The notes under the pieces: generated by a model | The model's input: the letters and a program-made list of their open reading frames with translations, nothing else | Told to the model about the DNA's origin: nothing | Database searches by the model: none | Assembly: GCA_052266715.1 (NCBI GenBank) | Contig: JBQPRB010000002.1 | DNA length: 64,000 nucleotides | DNA from: Jeotgalibaca sp052266715 | GTDB taxonomy: Bacteria > Bacillota > Bacilli > Lactobacillales > Aerococcaceae | Reading direction: 5' to 3' (one strand) | Position numbers and translations under genes: made by a program | In this document: positions 40,711 through 49,953 of the stretch, piece after piece | How positions within the stretch are numbered: the first letter of the stretch is position 1 | How the letters are laid out: every line of letters begins with the position of its first letter

Positions 40711-41840
40711 CAGCAGCTTATTTACATATTCCTTTTTGTGATCATATTTGTTTTTATTGCGATTTCAACAAAGTTTTTTTGGAAGGGCAGCCGGTTGACG
40801 AGTATGTTGATTTGGTCGTGAGAGAAATGGCCATCATGAAGGAACGGCATCCTGATGAAAAAGTAGAAACATTTTATATCGGTGGAGGGACACCAACGAC
40901 GTTAACAGCTCCACAAATGGAAAAATTACTGGTTGGTGTTCAAACGTATTTTCCAATGTCTAAAGAAGCAGAATTTACAGTTGAAGCAAATCCCGAAAGC
41001 ATTACTATGGATAAATTTAAAGTTATGAAAGAGTACGGGGTTAATCGGATAAGCATGGGTGTCCAATCCTTTAATGATGCGATCTTAAAGAAGATTGGGC
41101 GGATACATACTTCAGATCAGGTATATGAATGTGTAAAACTAGCGCAAAAAGCCGGTTTTGACAACATGAGTATTGATTTAATCTTTCGCTTGCCTACCCA
41201 GACCCTTTCTGATTTTGCTAATACTTTGGAAAAAGCTATGGAGCTGGATTTACCGCATTACTCGATTTATTCACTTATTCTGGAGAATAAAACGATTTTC
41301 TTTAATTTGATGAGACAAGGAAAGCTTCCTTTGCCTTCAGAAGATGAAGAAGCGGATATGTATGCATTAGCCATGGACACGATGGCCAAGTTCGGTAGAG
41401 AGCATTATGAAATTTCCAATTATGCCAAACCGGGTTTCCAATCGCAACATAATCTTGCTTACTGGCGGAACGAAAACTATTTTGGGTTCGGGGCGGGGGC
41501 CCATGGTTACATTGATGGCATACGTTACAATAATAATGGTCCGATCCAACATTATTTGGAGCCGTTACGCGCTGGCGAATCGCCAATTCTCTACCAAAAA
41601 GAATTGACGAGAGCCAATGTAATAGAAGAAGAATTGATGCTGGGATTGCGTACTATGAATGGGGTCAGTCGTTCTGGATTCCAGCAAAAATTTGGTGAAC
41701 CAATCGAAAACTTTTATGCAAATGAAATTAATGGTTTAATGACCAAAGAACTCTTGAAAATTGAAGATGACCATTTGAGATTAACCAGAAAAGGCAAGTT
41801 TCTAGGCAACGAAGTGTTCCAGGAATTTCTTTTTAATTAA
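40707..41840 (+). CDS. hemW: HemW-like radical SAM protein
   Basis: Radical SAM protein of 377 aa with the cluster motif C-x3-C-x2-C in PFCDHICFYCDF, GGGTPT, and a C-terminal HemN-type domain. It resembles coproporphyrinogen III oxidase HemN, but this short form is HemW, a heme chaperone-like protein and not a porphyrin enzyme. No other heme gene is in the window. The ATG overlaps the ribF stop (ATGA). It often neighbours hrcA in Firmicutes, as here. Confidence 0.92.
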   Translation: MTAAYLHIPFCDHICFYCDFNKVFLEGQPVDEYVDLVVREMAIMKERHPDEKVETFYIGGGTPTTLTAPQMEKLLVGVQTYFPMSKEAEFTVEANPESITMDKFKVMKEYGVNRISMGVQSFNDAILKKIGRIHTSDQVYECVKLAQKAGFDNMSIDLIFRLPTQTLSDFANTLEKAMELDLPHYSIYSLILENKTIFFNLMRQGKLPLPSEDEEADMYALAMDTMAKFGREHYEISNYAKPGFQSQHNLAYWRNENYFGFGAGAHGYIDGIRYNNNGPIQHYLEPLRAGESPILYQKELTRANVIEEELMLGLRTMNGVSRSGFQQKFGEPIENFYANEINGLMTKELLKIEDDHLRLTRKGKFLGNEVFQEFLFN

Positions 41841-41858
41841 AAAATCAAGGTAATCCTG

Positions 41859-41887
41859 TTGACAAAAATATACCATCGTGATAAGTT
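41859..41887 (+). promoter_or_regulatory. Promoter of the hrcA-grpE-dnaK operon
   Basis: Perfect TTGACA (41859-41864), 17-base spacer, TAAGTT (41882-41887). The CIRCE element begins 10 bases downstream and covers the start site. Confidence 0.88.
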
Positions 41888-41897
41888 ATTTCATGGG

Positions 41898-41924
41898 TTA
41901 GCACTCATGAATGCCAAGTGCTAA
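41898..41924 (+). promoter_or_regulatory. CIRCE operator
   Basis: TTAGCACTC, nine-base spacer, AAGTGCTAA. The consensus is TTAGCACTC-N9-GAGTGCTAA, so there is one mismatch. HrcA binds it and represses the operon until heat shock. Confidence 0.97.
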
Positions 41925-41938
41925 AGCGAGGTGAAAAG

Positions 41939-42985
41939 ATGTTAACAGAAAGACAACTCTTGATCTTGAATTCAATCATCAAGCACTATATTCAGCATGG
42001 TGAGCCAATGGGGTCAAAGACCTTACTGAAAGAAACTAATTTATCCGTTTCTCCAGCAACGATTCGTAACGAAATGATGCATATTGAGGAATTAGGTTTT
42101 TTAGAAAAAATGCATTCGTCTTCAGGAAGAATTCCTTCAAATCTCGGTTATCGACATTATGTTGACCTTCTTTTGAAGAGTAACCAGAAACAAAAACAAG
42201 ATGGCTTGCGTAGAAAAGTTCAAGAATCTATCCGGGCTCCTTATAAAGAGGCAGAAGAAATTCTGGAAACGTCAGCTGAAATGTTATCATTTATGACTAA
42301 CTATACAGCTTTGAGTATCGGACCTGAAAAAATGGATAGTCGCTTATCGAATTTCCAACTCGTCCCTATTACCAGTGGGCATTATATGGCAATATTGGTG
42401 ACTGATAAGGGATACGTCGAGAACAAAATCTTTACTGTATCAAAGGATGTCGATGCAGCCAAAATTCAAACGATGGTTAATATTTTCAATGAAGAACTCG
42501 TGGGTTTGAGATTAATTGATGTCCATCGAAAATTACAGATGGAAATACCCGACATGATCAGAAAATATATCGGGAAAGAAATTAATTTACAGGCTATCTT
42601 TCACGAGGTTATTTCAAAAATGAGTAGTGACCGTATTTATGTAGGCGGGGAAATGAATTTGCTGAATCATTTTAATCTTGAACGTATTCATGAAAGAGAA
42701 CAAATGAAGGCTATTATCAGCTTAATCCATGAATCTAAGGACCTTTTAGGTTTGCTTACAAAAGGACAGGAAGATCTCAATATTCAAATTGGACCAGAAA
42801 TGAAAAATGACTTGTTATCCAATTTTAGTCTCATTACCGCAACATATGATGTCGGGCAAAATTCGAAGGGTCTCATTGCTTTGTTGGGTCCAACCAATAT
42901 GCCATACGATCAAATCATTAATATTATGCGTATCACGAGAGACGAATTATCCGATAGCATGCATGATTTTTATCAAGATGAGTAA
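41939..42985 (+). CDS. hrcA: Heat-inducible transcription repressor HrcA
   Basis: Represses class I heat-shock genes by binding CIRCE; 348 aa. The N-terminal winged helix includes GEPMGSKTL and LSVSPATIRNEM (recognition helix). A GAF-like core and dimerisation domain follow. ATG 41939 follows GAGGTG at the end of CIRCE; the upstream GTG at 41918 lies in the operator. It is the first gene of the operon it controls, so it is autoregulated, with GroEL normally required for its activity; groES-groEL are outside this window. Confidence 0.97.
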   Translation: MLTERQLLILNSIIKHYIQHGEPMGSKTLLKETNLSVSPATIRNEMMHIEELGFLEKMHSSSGRIPSNLGYRHYVDLLLKSNQKQKQDGLRRKVQESIRAPYKEAEEILETSAEMLSFMTNYTALSIGPEKMDSRLSNFQLVPITSGHYMAILVTDKGYVENKIFTVSKDVDAAKIQTMVNIFNEELVGLRLIDVHRKLQMEIPDMIRKYIGKEINLQAIFHEVISKMSSDRIYVGGEMNLLNHFNLERIHEREQMKAIISLIHESKDLLGLLTKGQEDLNIQIGPEMKNDLLSNFSLITATYDVGQNSKGLIALLGPTNMPYDQIINIMRITRDELSDSMHDFYQDE

Positions 42986-42997
42986 AGGGGAATTGAC

Positions 42998-43498
42998 GTG
43001 ACAGAAGAAAACAATGTGCAAAATGAAAACACAGAAATGGTTGAAGCGACAGAAGTTGAACAGTTGCAACAACAAGTAGAGGAGTTACAAGATCGCTATT
43101 TACGCGTTCAAGCAGAGTTGGCTAATATCCAAAAACGTAACGCCAAAGAAAGACAAGACGCTGCTAAATACCGTTCACAAAACCTGGCTACTGAATTACT
43201 GCCCGTTATTGATAACATCGAACGCGCTTTGGAAATTGAAGTGGAAGATGAAAAAGCAGTTAACTTTAAAAAAGGTGTAGAGATGGTTTATAATCTTATG
43301 TTAGAAGCTTTGAAAAATGAAAAAATCGAAGCGATCAACCCAATTAACGAACCATTCGATCCGAATTATCATATGTCCATCCAAGTTCAAGAAGCAGAAG
43401 AAGGGCAAGAAGCTGATACAGTCATCAATGTTGTTCAAAAAGGTTACAAGTTAGATGAACGTGTATTAAGACCGGCCATGGTTATCGTGGCACAATAA
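42998..43498 (+). CDS. grpE: Nucleotide exchange factor GrpE
   Basis: Dimeric exchange factor that releases ADP from DnaK; 166 aa. A long N-terminal coiled coil (about 18-75, LQQQVEELQDRYLRVQAELAN region) precedes the beta-domain with GVEMVYN and the end motif VINVVQKGYKLDERVLRPAMVIVA (shown in part). The start is GTG 42998, with AAAGGGGAA upstream. Between hrcA (12-base gap) and dnaK (52 bases). Confidence 0.96.
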   Translation: MTEENNVQNENTEMVEATEVEQLQQQVEELQDRYLRVQAELANIQKRNAKERQDAAKYRSQNLATELLPVIDNIERALEIEVEDEKAVNFKKGVEMVYNLMLEALKNEKIEAINPINEPFDPNYHMSIQVQEAEEGQEADTVINVVQKGYKLDERVLRPAMVIVAQ

Positions 43499-43550
43499 AT
43501 TTAGTTAATCGATTTATTCTAAAAATGACACACAGAGGGGAAATTTGATT

Positions 43551-45371
43551 ATGAGTAAAATTATTGGTATCGACTTAGGAACTACAAACTCAGCAGTTGC
43601 TGTTTTAGAGGGTGGAGAAGCAAAAATTATTCCTAACCCAGAAGGAAACCGTACAACACCTTCAGTTGTTTCTTTCAAAAATGGTGAAATTCAAGTAGGG
43701 GAAGTTGCTAAGCGTCAAGCGATTACAAACCCACACACAATTGCATCTATTAAACGTCACATGGGTCAACCAGGCTTCAAAGTTGAAGCAGAAGGAAAAT
43801 CCTATACACCACAAGAAATTTCTGCAATGATCCTACAATATTTGAAAAGCTATGCAGAAGCTTATCTAGGAGACACAGTAGATAAAGCAGTTATTACTGT
43901 ACCAGCGTACTTCAACGATGCACAGCGTCAAGCAACTAAAGATGCTGGTAAAATTGCTGGTTTGGAAGTGGAACGTATCGTTAACGAGCCGACTGCTGCA
44001 GCTTTGGCATACGGATTGGATAAAACTGATACAGACGAAAAAATATTGGTATTTGACCTTGGTGGTGGTACATTCGACGTTTCTGTTCTAGAATTAGGAG
44101 ACGGCGTATTTGATGTACTAAGTACTGCTGGTGATAACGAACTTGGTGGGGATGATTTCGATAACAAAATCATCGACTACATGGTAGCAGAGTTCAAAAA
44201 GGAAAATGGCATTGACCTTTCCAACGACAAAATGGCTAAACAACGTTTGAAAGATGCAGCTGAAAAAGCTAAGAAAGACTTGTCAGGTGTAACTTCAACA
44301 CAAATCAGCTTGCCATTTATTACTGCTGGAGCAGCTGGTCCATTGCATTTGGAAATGACATTAACGCGTGCAAAATTTGATGAACTAACACTTGATCTTG
44401 TAGAACGGACTAAAATTCCTGTACGTCGTGCAATCGAAGATGCTGGCATCAAACAATCTGAAATTGACCAAGTTATCTTGGTTGGTGGTTCCACACGTAT
44501 TCCAGCGGTTATCGAAGCAGTTCGTCGTGAATCAGGTAAAGAACCTAACAAATCAGTAAACCCAGATGAAGTAGTAGCAATGGGTGCTGCTATCCAAGGT
44601 GGCGTTATCTCTGGAGATGTTAAAGATATTGTCCTTCTTGACGTTACACCACTTTCTCTTGGTATCGAAACAATGGGTGGCGTATTTACTAAATTAATCG
44701 ACCGTAATACAACAATTCCTACAAGTAAATCACAAGTATTCTCTACAGCAGCTGATAACCAACCAGCCGTAGATGTACATGTATTACAAGGTGAGCGTCC
44801 AATGGCTGCCGACAATAAAACATTGGGTCGTTTCCAATTGACAGATATCCCTGCAGCACCACGGGGCGTTCCTCAAATCGAAGTAACATTTGATATTGAT
44901 AAGAACGGTATTGTAAACGTAAGTGCTAAAGATTTGGGAACTCAAAAAGAACAACAAATCACTATTAAATCATCTTCCGGTTTAACAGATGAAGAAATTG
45001 AAAAAATGGTTAAAGATGCGGAAGCAAATGCTGAAGCGGATAAAGCACGTAAAGAAGAAGTTGAACTTCGCAATGAAGTTGACCAACTAATTTTCCAAAC
45101 TGACAAAACATTGAAAGACTTGGAAGGAAAAGTTGACGCTGAAGAAGTGAAAAAAGCTGAAGAAGCACGCGATGAATTGAAGGCTGCTGTTGAAGCTAAC
45201 GATTTAGAAGCAATGAAGACAAAACGTGATGCTTTGAATGAACTTGTTCAAAACTTGACTGTAAAACTTTATGAACAAGCAGCTGCACAACAACAAGCTC
45301 AAGACGGTCAATCATCTGACGGTGGTTCTGATGACGGTGTCGTTGACGCTGACTTCGAAGAAGTAGACTAA
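43551..45371 (+). CDS. dnaK: Molecular chaperone DnaK (Hsp70)
   Basis: ATP-dependent folding chaperone, 606 aa. The ATPase domain starts IIGIDLGTTNS and includes VFDLGGGTFDVS and VGGSTRIPAV. The linker VLLDVTPLSLG leads to the substrate-binding domain and helical lid. The tail is Gln/Gly-rich and ends in an acidic stretch (DADFEEVD), the EEVD-like end. ATG 43551 follows AGAGGGGAA. Like other Gram-positive DnaK proteins it lacks a 24-residue stretch in the ATPase domain, hence a length near 606 rather than 638. Confidence 0.99.
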   Translation: MSKIIGIDLGTTNSAVAVLEGGEAKIIPNPEGNRTTPSVVSFKNGEIQVGEVAKRQAITNPHTIASIKRHMGQPGFKVEAEGKSYTPQEISAMILQYLKSYAEAYLGDTVDKAVITVPAYFNDAQRQATKDAGKIAGLEVERIVNEPTAAALAYGLDKTDTDEKILVFDLGGGTFDVSVLELGDGVFDVLSTAGDNELGGDDFDNKIIDYMVAEFKKENGIDLSNDKMAKQRLKDAAEKAKKDLSGVTSTQISLPFITAGAAGPLHLEMTLTRAKFDELTLDLVERTKIPVRRAIEDAGIKQSEIDQVILVGGSTRIPAVIEAVRRESGKEPNKSVNPDEVVAMGAAIQGGVISGDVKDIVLLDVTPLSLGIETMGGVFTKLIDRNTTIPTSKSQVFSTAADNQPAVDVHVLQGERPMAADNKTLGRFQLTDIPAAPRGVPQIEVTFDIDKNGIVNVSAKDLGTQKEQQITIKSSSGLTDEEIEKMVKDAEANAEADKARKEEVELRNEVDQLIFQTDKTLKDLEGKVDAEEVKKAEEARDELKAAVEANDLEAMKTKRDALNELVQNLTVKLYEQAAAQQQAQDGQSSDGGSDDGVVDADFEEVD

Positions 45372-45387
45372 TCAACTAATAAGGATT

Positions 45388-45428
45388 AAACACGTACAGG
45401 GCTCTGTTAACAGACTGTACGTGTTTTC
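45388..45428 (+). terminator. Hairpin between dnaK and dnaJ
   Basis: AAACACGTACAG (45388-45399) pairs with CTGTACGTGTTT (45415-45426), with an inner CTGTTAACAG palindrome. Only four Ts follow. It may end most dnaK transcripts and leave part to read into dnaJ. Confidence 0.75.
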
Positions 45429-45544
45429 CTGAACGGTTGCCGAAACTCTAGAGCAACTATCGCATGCGGATGGATAAATAATATCCCTTTCGACATCATG
45501 AGCGGAAAACATCCGTGTCATAGTGATCAAATGGAGGAAATTAA

Positions 45545-46678
45545 ATGGCGAAAAGAGACTATTATGAAGTATTGGGTGTTTCCAAAGACGCTTCAGATGA
45601 TGAAATAAAAAAAGCTTACCGAAAACTTTCAAAAACATACCATCCCGATATTAATAAAGCGGATGATGCCGATGTAAAATTCAAAGAAGTTGCGGAAGCT
45701 TATGAAGTATTGAGTGACTCCCAAAAACGTGCAGCTTATGACCAATATGGTCATGCAAGTACTGATCCAAACTTCGGAGCAGGCGGCGGCTTTGGTGGCG
45801 GTGGCTTCGGTGGATTTACGGGTGGATTTGATGATATTTTTGATACCTTCTTTGGGGGCGGTGGCAGATCGCGTAATGCGAATGCTCCACGTCAAGGTGC
45901 GGATTTACAATACCGTGTCCATTTGAAGTTTGAAGAAGCTATTTTCGGTAAAAAGGAAACGATTCGTTACTCACGTGAGGAAGAATGTGAAACGTGTCAT
46001 GGTTCTGGGGCGAAACCTGGTACTGAACCAAGAACATGTTCAAAATGTCATGGTGCGGGTGCCGTCCAAGTTGAACGTAATACGCCTTTCGGTCGCGTTA
46101 TGACCCAAGCAACCTGTGATGTCTGTAACGGCACGGGTAAAGAAATCATTAACAAGTGTGGCGATTGTCACGGTTCTGGTCATGTAGAAAACACACACTC
46201 TGTTAATGTAACAATTCCAGCTGGTGTAGAGGATGGTCAGCAATTGCGTTTAGCCGGACAAGGTGAAGTAGGTAAGAATGGTGGACCTTATGGCGATTTG
46301 TATGTTGTCTTTTCTGTTGAAGAAAGTGACATATTTGATCGTGATGGGGCAGAAATTTTCTACGTATTACCGATTTCGTTTGTCCAAGCTGCATTAGGCA
46401 CAGAGGTCGAAGTACCTACTGTTCACGGTAACGTAAAACTGAAAATTCCAGCGGGTACCCAAACCGGAACAACATTCCGTCTAAAAGGTAAAGGTGCCCC
46501 TCGCTTGAGAGGTACAACCAATGGTGATCAGCACGTTAAAGTAACGTTAGTAACACCAAAAAGTTTGAACGACGAACAGAAAGATGCATTACGTGCATTC
46601 GCTGAAGCATCAGGAGATTCAGTTTCTGATGAAACAGGCGGTTTCTTCGATAAAATGCGAGATGCATTCAAAAAATAA
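45545..46678 (+). CDS. dnaJ: Chaperone protein DnaJ (Hsp40)
   Basis: J-protein that stimulates DnaK ATPase; 377 aa. J domain 1-70 with HPD in YHPDINK; Gly/Phe-rich stretch about 75-115; four zinc repeats CETCHGSG, CSKCHGAG, CDVCNGTG and CGDCHGSG; then the C-terminal substrate domains. ATG 45545 follows GGAGG. It is 173 bases behind dnaK with a hairpin between, so its level may be lower than DnaK. Confidence 0.98.
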   Translation: MAKRDYYEVLGVSKDASDDEIKKAYRKLSKTYHPDINKADDADVKFKEVAEAYEVLSDSQKRAAYDQYGHASTDPNFGAGGGFGGGGFGGFTGGFDDIFDTFFGGGGRSRNANAPRQGADLQYRVHLKFEEAIFGKKETIRYSREEECETCHGSGAKPGTEPRTCSKCHGAGAVQVERNTPFGRVMTQATCDVCNGTGKEIINKCGDCHGSGHVENTHSVNVTIPAGVEDGQQLRLAGQGEVGKNGGPYGDLYVVFSVEESDIFDRDGAEIFYVLPISFVQAALGTEVEVPTVHGNVKLKIPAGTQTGTTFRLKGKGAPRLRGTTNGDQHVKVTLVTPKSLNDEQKDALRAFAEASGDSVSDETGGFFDKMRDAFKK

Positions 46679-46681
46679 TAT

Positions 46682-46720
46682 AAAAAGGAATCAACATGAC
46701 TAATTGTTGATTCCTTTTTT
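46682..46720 (+). terminator. Terminator after dnaJ
   Basis: AAAAAGGAATCAACA (46682-46696) pairs perfectly with TGTTGATTCCTTTTT (46705-46719). Confidence 0.93.
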
Positions 46721-46739
46721 ATGCCAAAAAATGAAAAGG

Positions 46740-46768
46740 GTTACATTTTGTGAAAAGAAGTTTATAAT
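46740..46768 (+). promoter_or_regulatory. Promoter of pckA
   Basis: GTTACA (46740-46745), 17-base spacer, perfect TATAAT (46763-46768). Confidence 0.65.
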
Positions 46769-46799
46769 AGAGTTATCAATATTAAAGGAGTGGTAGTAC

Positions 46800-48443
46800 A
46801 TGGCAACTGTAGGCAGATACGAAAAATCAGATTTAAAGAAGCACAATCCGCTATTATCCCGTTTTCGTACGACTGTGGAAACAGCGTTTTACGGTAATAA
46901 TATGGTTGAAGTCACTGACATCGCAGAAGCATATCAACTTGCAAAAGAATCCGGCAGCACAATCGTAACCGATCTTCCGGTTAAGCACACCTCTGAATTA
47001 GGTTTACCAGATGATGCAAAGATTCTGGTAGAAAATGGTGGCAAAATAGTTGGCCGTACTGCCCGGGCAAAAGTGATACGCGGTGATAACAAAGAAGTTG
47101 ACGAAAAAATAGAGGGTATTGTTCGCGATGTAATCTATGCAAATCGAGACAGCCTTTATTATAAAACAACTGGATACGTGGGGTTGGATAAGGACTTTAT
47201 GATTAAAGCCCATATTGCCTTTCCAGAGGGACAAGAAAACAACCTTTATTCATGGTTGTTGAATTTCCAGCCCGCGAATGATGAATACGATGAAGTGTAT
47301 AAAGATTCAAAAAAATATGAAGAAGGCGATATTTTTATTTACACTGATCCGGATTGGAGTCATCCAGATTATCCTGTTGGATTGGCATATTTTGAACCGG
47401 ATAAAAATGTGGCATGTATTTTAGGAATGCAATATTTCGGGGAATTTAAAAAAGGGACATTGACATTGGCCTGGGGTACTGCGCACCGCAATGAATATGT
47501 CGCTTGTCATGGAGGTCAAAAAGCATTTTATCTGGATGATGGCAGTTCATACGTAGCGTCTTTCTTTGGTCTTTCAGGATCCGGGAAATCGACATTGACG
47601 CACGCAAAACATGAAAATAAATATGATGTCAAGGTTTTACATGATGATGCTTTTATTATTAATCTGCAAGATGGCTCTTCTATTGCATTAGAACCTGCCT
47701 ACTTTGATAAGACACAGGATTATCCTGCTGACCATCCTGAGCAAGATTATTTTGTGACTGTACAGAATGTGGGCGTCTCTCTTGATACAGATGGAAAAAA
47801 AGTACTTGTCACTGAAGATATCCGTAATGGGAATGGACGGACAGTCAAGTCCCGTTATTCGACACCTAATCGCGTTGATAAATTCTCTGAGCCTATCAAT
47901 GCTGTATACTGGATTATGAAAGACGATGCTTTACCGCCTTTAGTTAAAATTGCTGACCCAGTTTTGGGATCTGCGTTTGGAGCTACATTAGCAACGAAGC
48001 GGTCCACTGCTGAGAATATCAAAAAAGGTGAGTCCACTGACAAGCTTGTTATTGAGCCGTATGCCAATCCTTTCCGTGTTTACCCATTAAGCGAAGATTT
48101 CAATGACTTCAAAGAACTGCTTCAACGTGAAGATATGAGTTGTTATATTATCAATACCGGTTTCTTTATGGGTAAGAAAATACCAAAAGAAGTGACGATT
48201 GGTGTCATTGAGAGTGTAGTGGATAAAACAGGTGAATTTAAGCCATTTGGTTCCGTTTCTGGACTGAGTTACTTGGATGTTCCAGGTTTTAATCCCGAAG
48301 TTACGGATGAGTATCTAGCACTAGTAAAAGAAAGAATGCAAATGCGGGTTGATTTCCTGGAGAAATATAATCAGGATAATGTGAACGATCAACTACCAGC
48401 AGACGCATTAAAATCCCTTAAAGAAGTAATTGATTCTCTTTAA
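46800..48443 (+). CDS. pckA: Phosphoenolpyruvate carboxykinase (ATP), divergent type
   Basis: Interconverts oxaloacetate and phosphoenolpyruvate with ATP/ADP. The 547-aa protein has the PEPCK P-loop FFGLSGSGKSTLT, the following metal-site segment HDDAF, RYSTPNRVD and a YANPFRVYPL stretch. The P-loop differs from the common GLSGTGKTTLS, and the region before it (AWGTAHRNEYVACHGGQ) differs from the textbook MHCSANVG, so this is a divergent branch of the ATP-type family. ATG 46800 follows AAAGGAGTGG. In a fermentative organism without other visible gluconeogenic genes it could work in either direction. Single-gene unit, convergent with the deacetylase gene. Confidence 0.82.
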   Translation: MATVGRYEKSDLKKHNPLLSRFRTTVETAFYGNNMVEVTDIAEAYQLAKESGSTIVTDLPVKHTSELGLPDDAKILVENGGKIVGRTARAKVIRGDNKEVDEKIEGIVRDVIYANRDSLYYKTTGYVGLDKDFMIKAHIAFPEGQENNLYSWLLNFQPANDEYDEVYKDSKKYEEGDIFIYTDPDWSHPDYPVGLAYFEPDKNVACILGMQYFGEFKKGTLTLAWGTAHRNEYVACHGGQKAFYLDDGSSYVASFFGLSGSGKSTLTHAKHENKYDVKVLHDDAFIINLQDGSSIALEPAYFDKTQDYPADHPEQDYFVTVQNVGVSLDTDGKKVLVTEDIRNGNGRTVKSRYSTPNRVDKFSEPINAVYWIMKDDALPPLVKIADPVLGSAFGATLATKRSTAENIKKGESTDKLVIEPYANPFRVYPLSEDFNDFKELLQREDMSCYIINTGFFMGKKIPKEVTIGVIESVVDKTGEFKPFGSVSGLSYLDVPGFNPEVTDEYLALVKERMQMRVDFLEKYNQDNVNDQLPADALKSLKEVIDSL

Positions 48444-48446
48444 ATC

Positions 48447-48490
48447 AATAAAAATAGAGGCAGACCAATCGGTCTGCCTCTATTTTTATT
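48447..48490. terminator. Bidirectional terminator, pckA / deacetylase
   Basis: Perfect 20-bp inverted repeat, 48447-48466 against 48471-48490, loop AATC. A and T runs serve both strands. The stop codon of the minus-strand gene (48486-48488) is inside the stem. Confidence 0.96.
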
Positions 48491-49877
48491 TAATGATCAA
48501 CACTTGGCCGATGCTCAGCAAGTTTGCATTTGAAAGGTTGTTAGCAGTAACGAGACGTTGGACTGTTGTGTTGTAACGGATTGCGATGGCATATAAGGTA
48601 TCCCCAGATTTGACCGTATAACGAACTGTTGTGGCGGGTGGAGGAGTGGTGCCAGGTATTTTCAGCACTTGTCCTACCCGAATCAGGTTCGTGTTTGTAA
48701 TGTTATTGGCAGAAGCAATTTGCGCAACCGTCACTCCATAACGAACTGCAATTCCGGAAAGAGTATCTCCGGATTTAACCGTATAATTGGTCGTTCCAGT
48801 CGCAGGCGGTGGTGTGACTGGTCCACCTGTGGTTCCTGGAATACGCAGCACTTGTCCGACACGAATGAGGTTAACATTCGTTATATTGTTGGCGGAGGCC
48901 AGCTGTGCAACCGTTACGCCATAACGAGCTGCAATCCCAGAAAGTGTGTCACCCGCCTTGACTGTATAATTGGTCGTTCCAGTCGGTGGTGGGGTAGTCG
49001 TTCCCGTTCCAGGTATTCGCAATACTTGACCGACACTTATGAGATTTGCATTCGTAATATTATTAGCAGAAGTTAATTGGGCAACCGTCACGCCATAGCG
49101 AAGGGCAATCGCATAAAGGGTATCCCCAGCTTTTACGGTATAGGTTGTGCCGCCAGATGGTGGTACAGATTGAAGTCCGAGTAACTGAGAAATGGTCACA
49201 AAACGATAGCCTTGATTTTTAAGTTGAGGAATAATGGTTTCAAGAGCAGTAGATGTGCCTGATGCTCCATCTCCGGTATGCATCAACACGATGGTTCCGG
49301 GTTGAACCCTTGTCATAACCAGATTTATAATAGTCGCTGCACTATTACCTGTCCAATCCAAACTATCAATAGTCCAGTGGAGTGTATAGGTATAACCAGC
49401 ATTTCCAACTGTATTCAAGACCGTCGCATTCGTAGCACCATAAGGAGCACGGAAGAATGGTTTTGTGCTTTTACCGGTGGTGTTTTTGATGATCGTTTCT
49501 GTTTGGGAAAGTTGACTTAGCATTTGGGTTGTCGAAAGAGTGGTGAAGTCGGGATGGTTGAAAGAATGGTTCCCAATATCATGGCCATTATTTACGGCAG
49601 TTTTTACAACAGAGGGATGGTTATTGGTTCCTGAACCAGTTAAGAAGAAGGTAGCTTTAACATTGTGTTTGGAAAGTACCGAGAGTATTTTGCTGAAGTT
49701 GGTTCCGTCCGAACCATCGTCAAATGTCAAGGCAATTACTTTTTCGGATGTATTGCCCTTTATGATGAATTGTGAGGTGGCTGCCTGAGCAGGGGGACCG
49801 AGTAAGAATAGGAATGTAAGCAATGAGAAGATAGTTGTCATTAGGCGCCGCATGGAAACATGCTTGAACCTTTTCAT
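48486..49877 (-). CDS. Secreted NodB polysaccharide deacetylase with four LysM domains
   Basis: Secreted wall enzyme, 463 aa. Signal peptide about 1-32 (ends PAQA-A). The NodB domain (about 45-235) has all five motifs: TFDDGSD, HSFNHPD (metal His pair), RAPYGA, DSLDWTG and LMHTGDG, so it should be an active metal-dependent N-deacetylase, probably acting on peptidoglycan. Four LysM domains follow (about 243-288, 303-347, 365-409, 418-463), each starting YTVKAGDTL or YTVKSGDTL and separated by Thr/Pro/Gly linkers. ATG 49877 follows GAGGG. Deacetylation commonly gives lysozyme resistance; that role is inference. Confidence 0.92.
   Translation of the reverse strand: MKRFKHVSMRRLMTTIFSLLTFLFLLGPPAQAATSQFIIKGNTSEKVIALTFDDGSDGTNFSKILSVLSKHNVKATFFLTGSGTNNHPSVVKTAVNNGHDIGNHSFNHPDFTTLSTTQMLSQLSQTETIIKNTTGKSTKPFFRAPYGATNATVLNTVGNAGYTYTLHWTIDSLDWTGNSAATIINLVMTRVQPGTIVLMHTGDGASGTSTALETIIPQLKNQGYRFVTISQLLGLQSVPPSGGTTYTVKAGDTLYAIALRYGVTVAQLTSANNITNANLISVGQVLRIPGTGTTTPPPTGTTNYTVKAGDTLSGIAARYGVTVAQLASANNITNVNLIRVGQVLRIPGTTGGPVTPPPATGTTNYTVKSGDTLSGIAVRYGVTVAQIASANNITNTNLIRVGQVLKIPGTTPPPATTVRYTVKSGDTLYAIAIRYNTTVQRLVTANNLSNANLLSIGQVLIIK
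48495..49145 (-). repeat. Four tandem LysM-coding repeats
   Basis: Four DNA repeats of about 130-190 bases encode the LysM domains and linkers. The middle ones share long nearly identical stretches (GVTVAQLxSANNITNxNLI coding). They are targets for unequal recombination and copy-number change. Confidence 0.85.
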
Positions 49878-49953
49878 CTTAATCCCTCTTTCCTGTATGT
49901 ACTCTTATAAAAGGGCGATTGCCAATGGGATATTTGTTCTTTTAACTAACCTA

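Noticed and set aside
40707..41840. Coproporphyrinogen III oxidase HemN
   Set aside because: The short length and Firmicute position next to hrcA fit HemW, and no other heme synthesis gene is nearby.
44177..44815. Long 212-codon minus-strand frame inside dnaK
   Set aside because: It arises from strongly biased codon use of a highly expressed gene; no start signal and low-complexity Ser/Thr/Ile composition.
48495..49145. Possible CRISPR-like or satellite repeat
   Set aside because: The periodicity comes from four LysM-coding units with protein-level conservation, not from short palindromic repeats with unique spacers.
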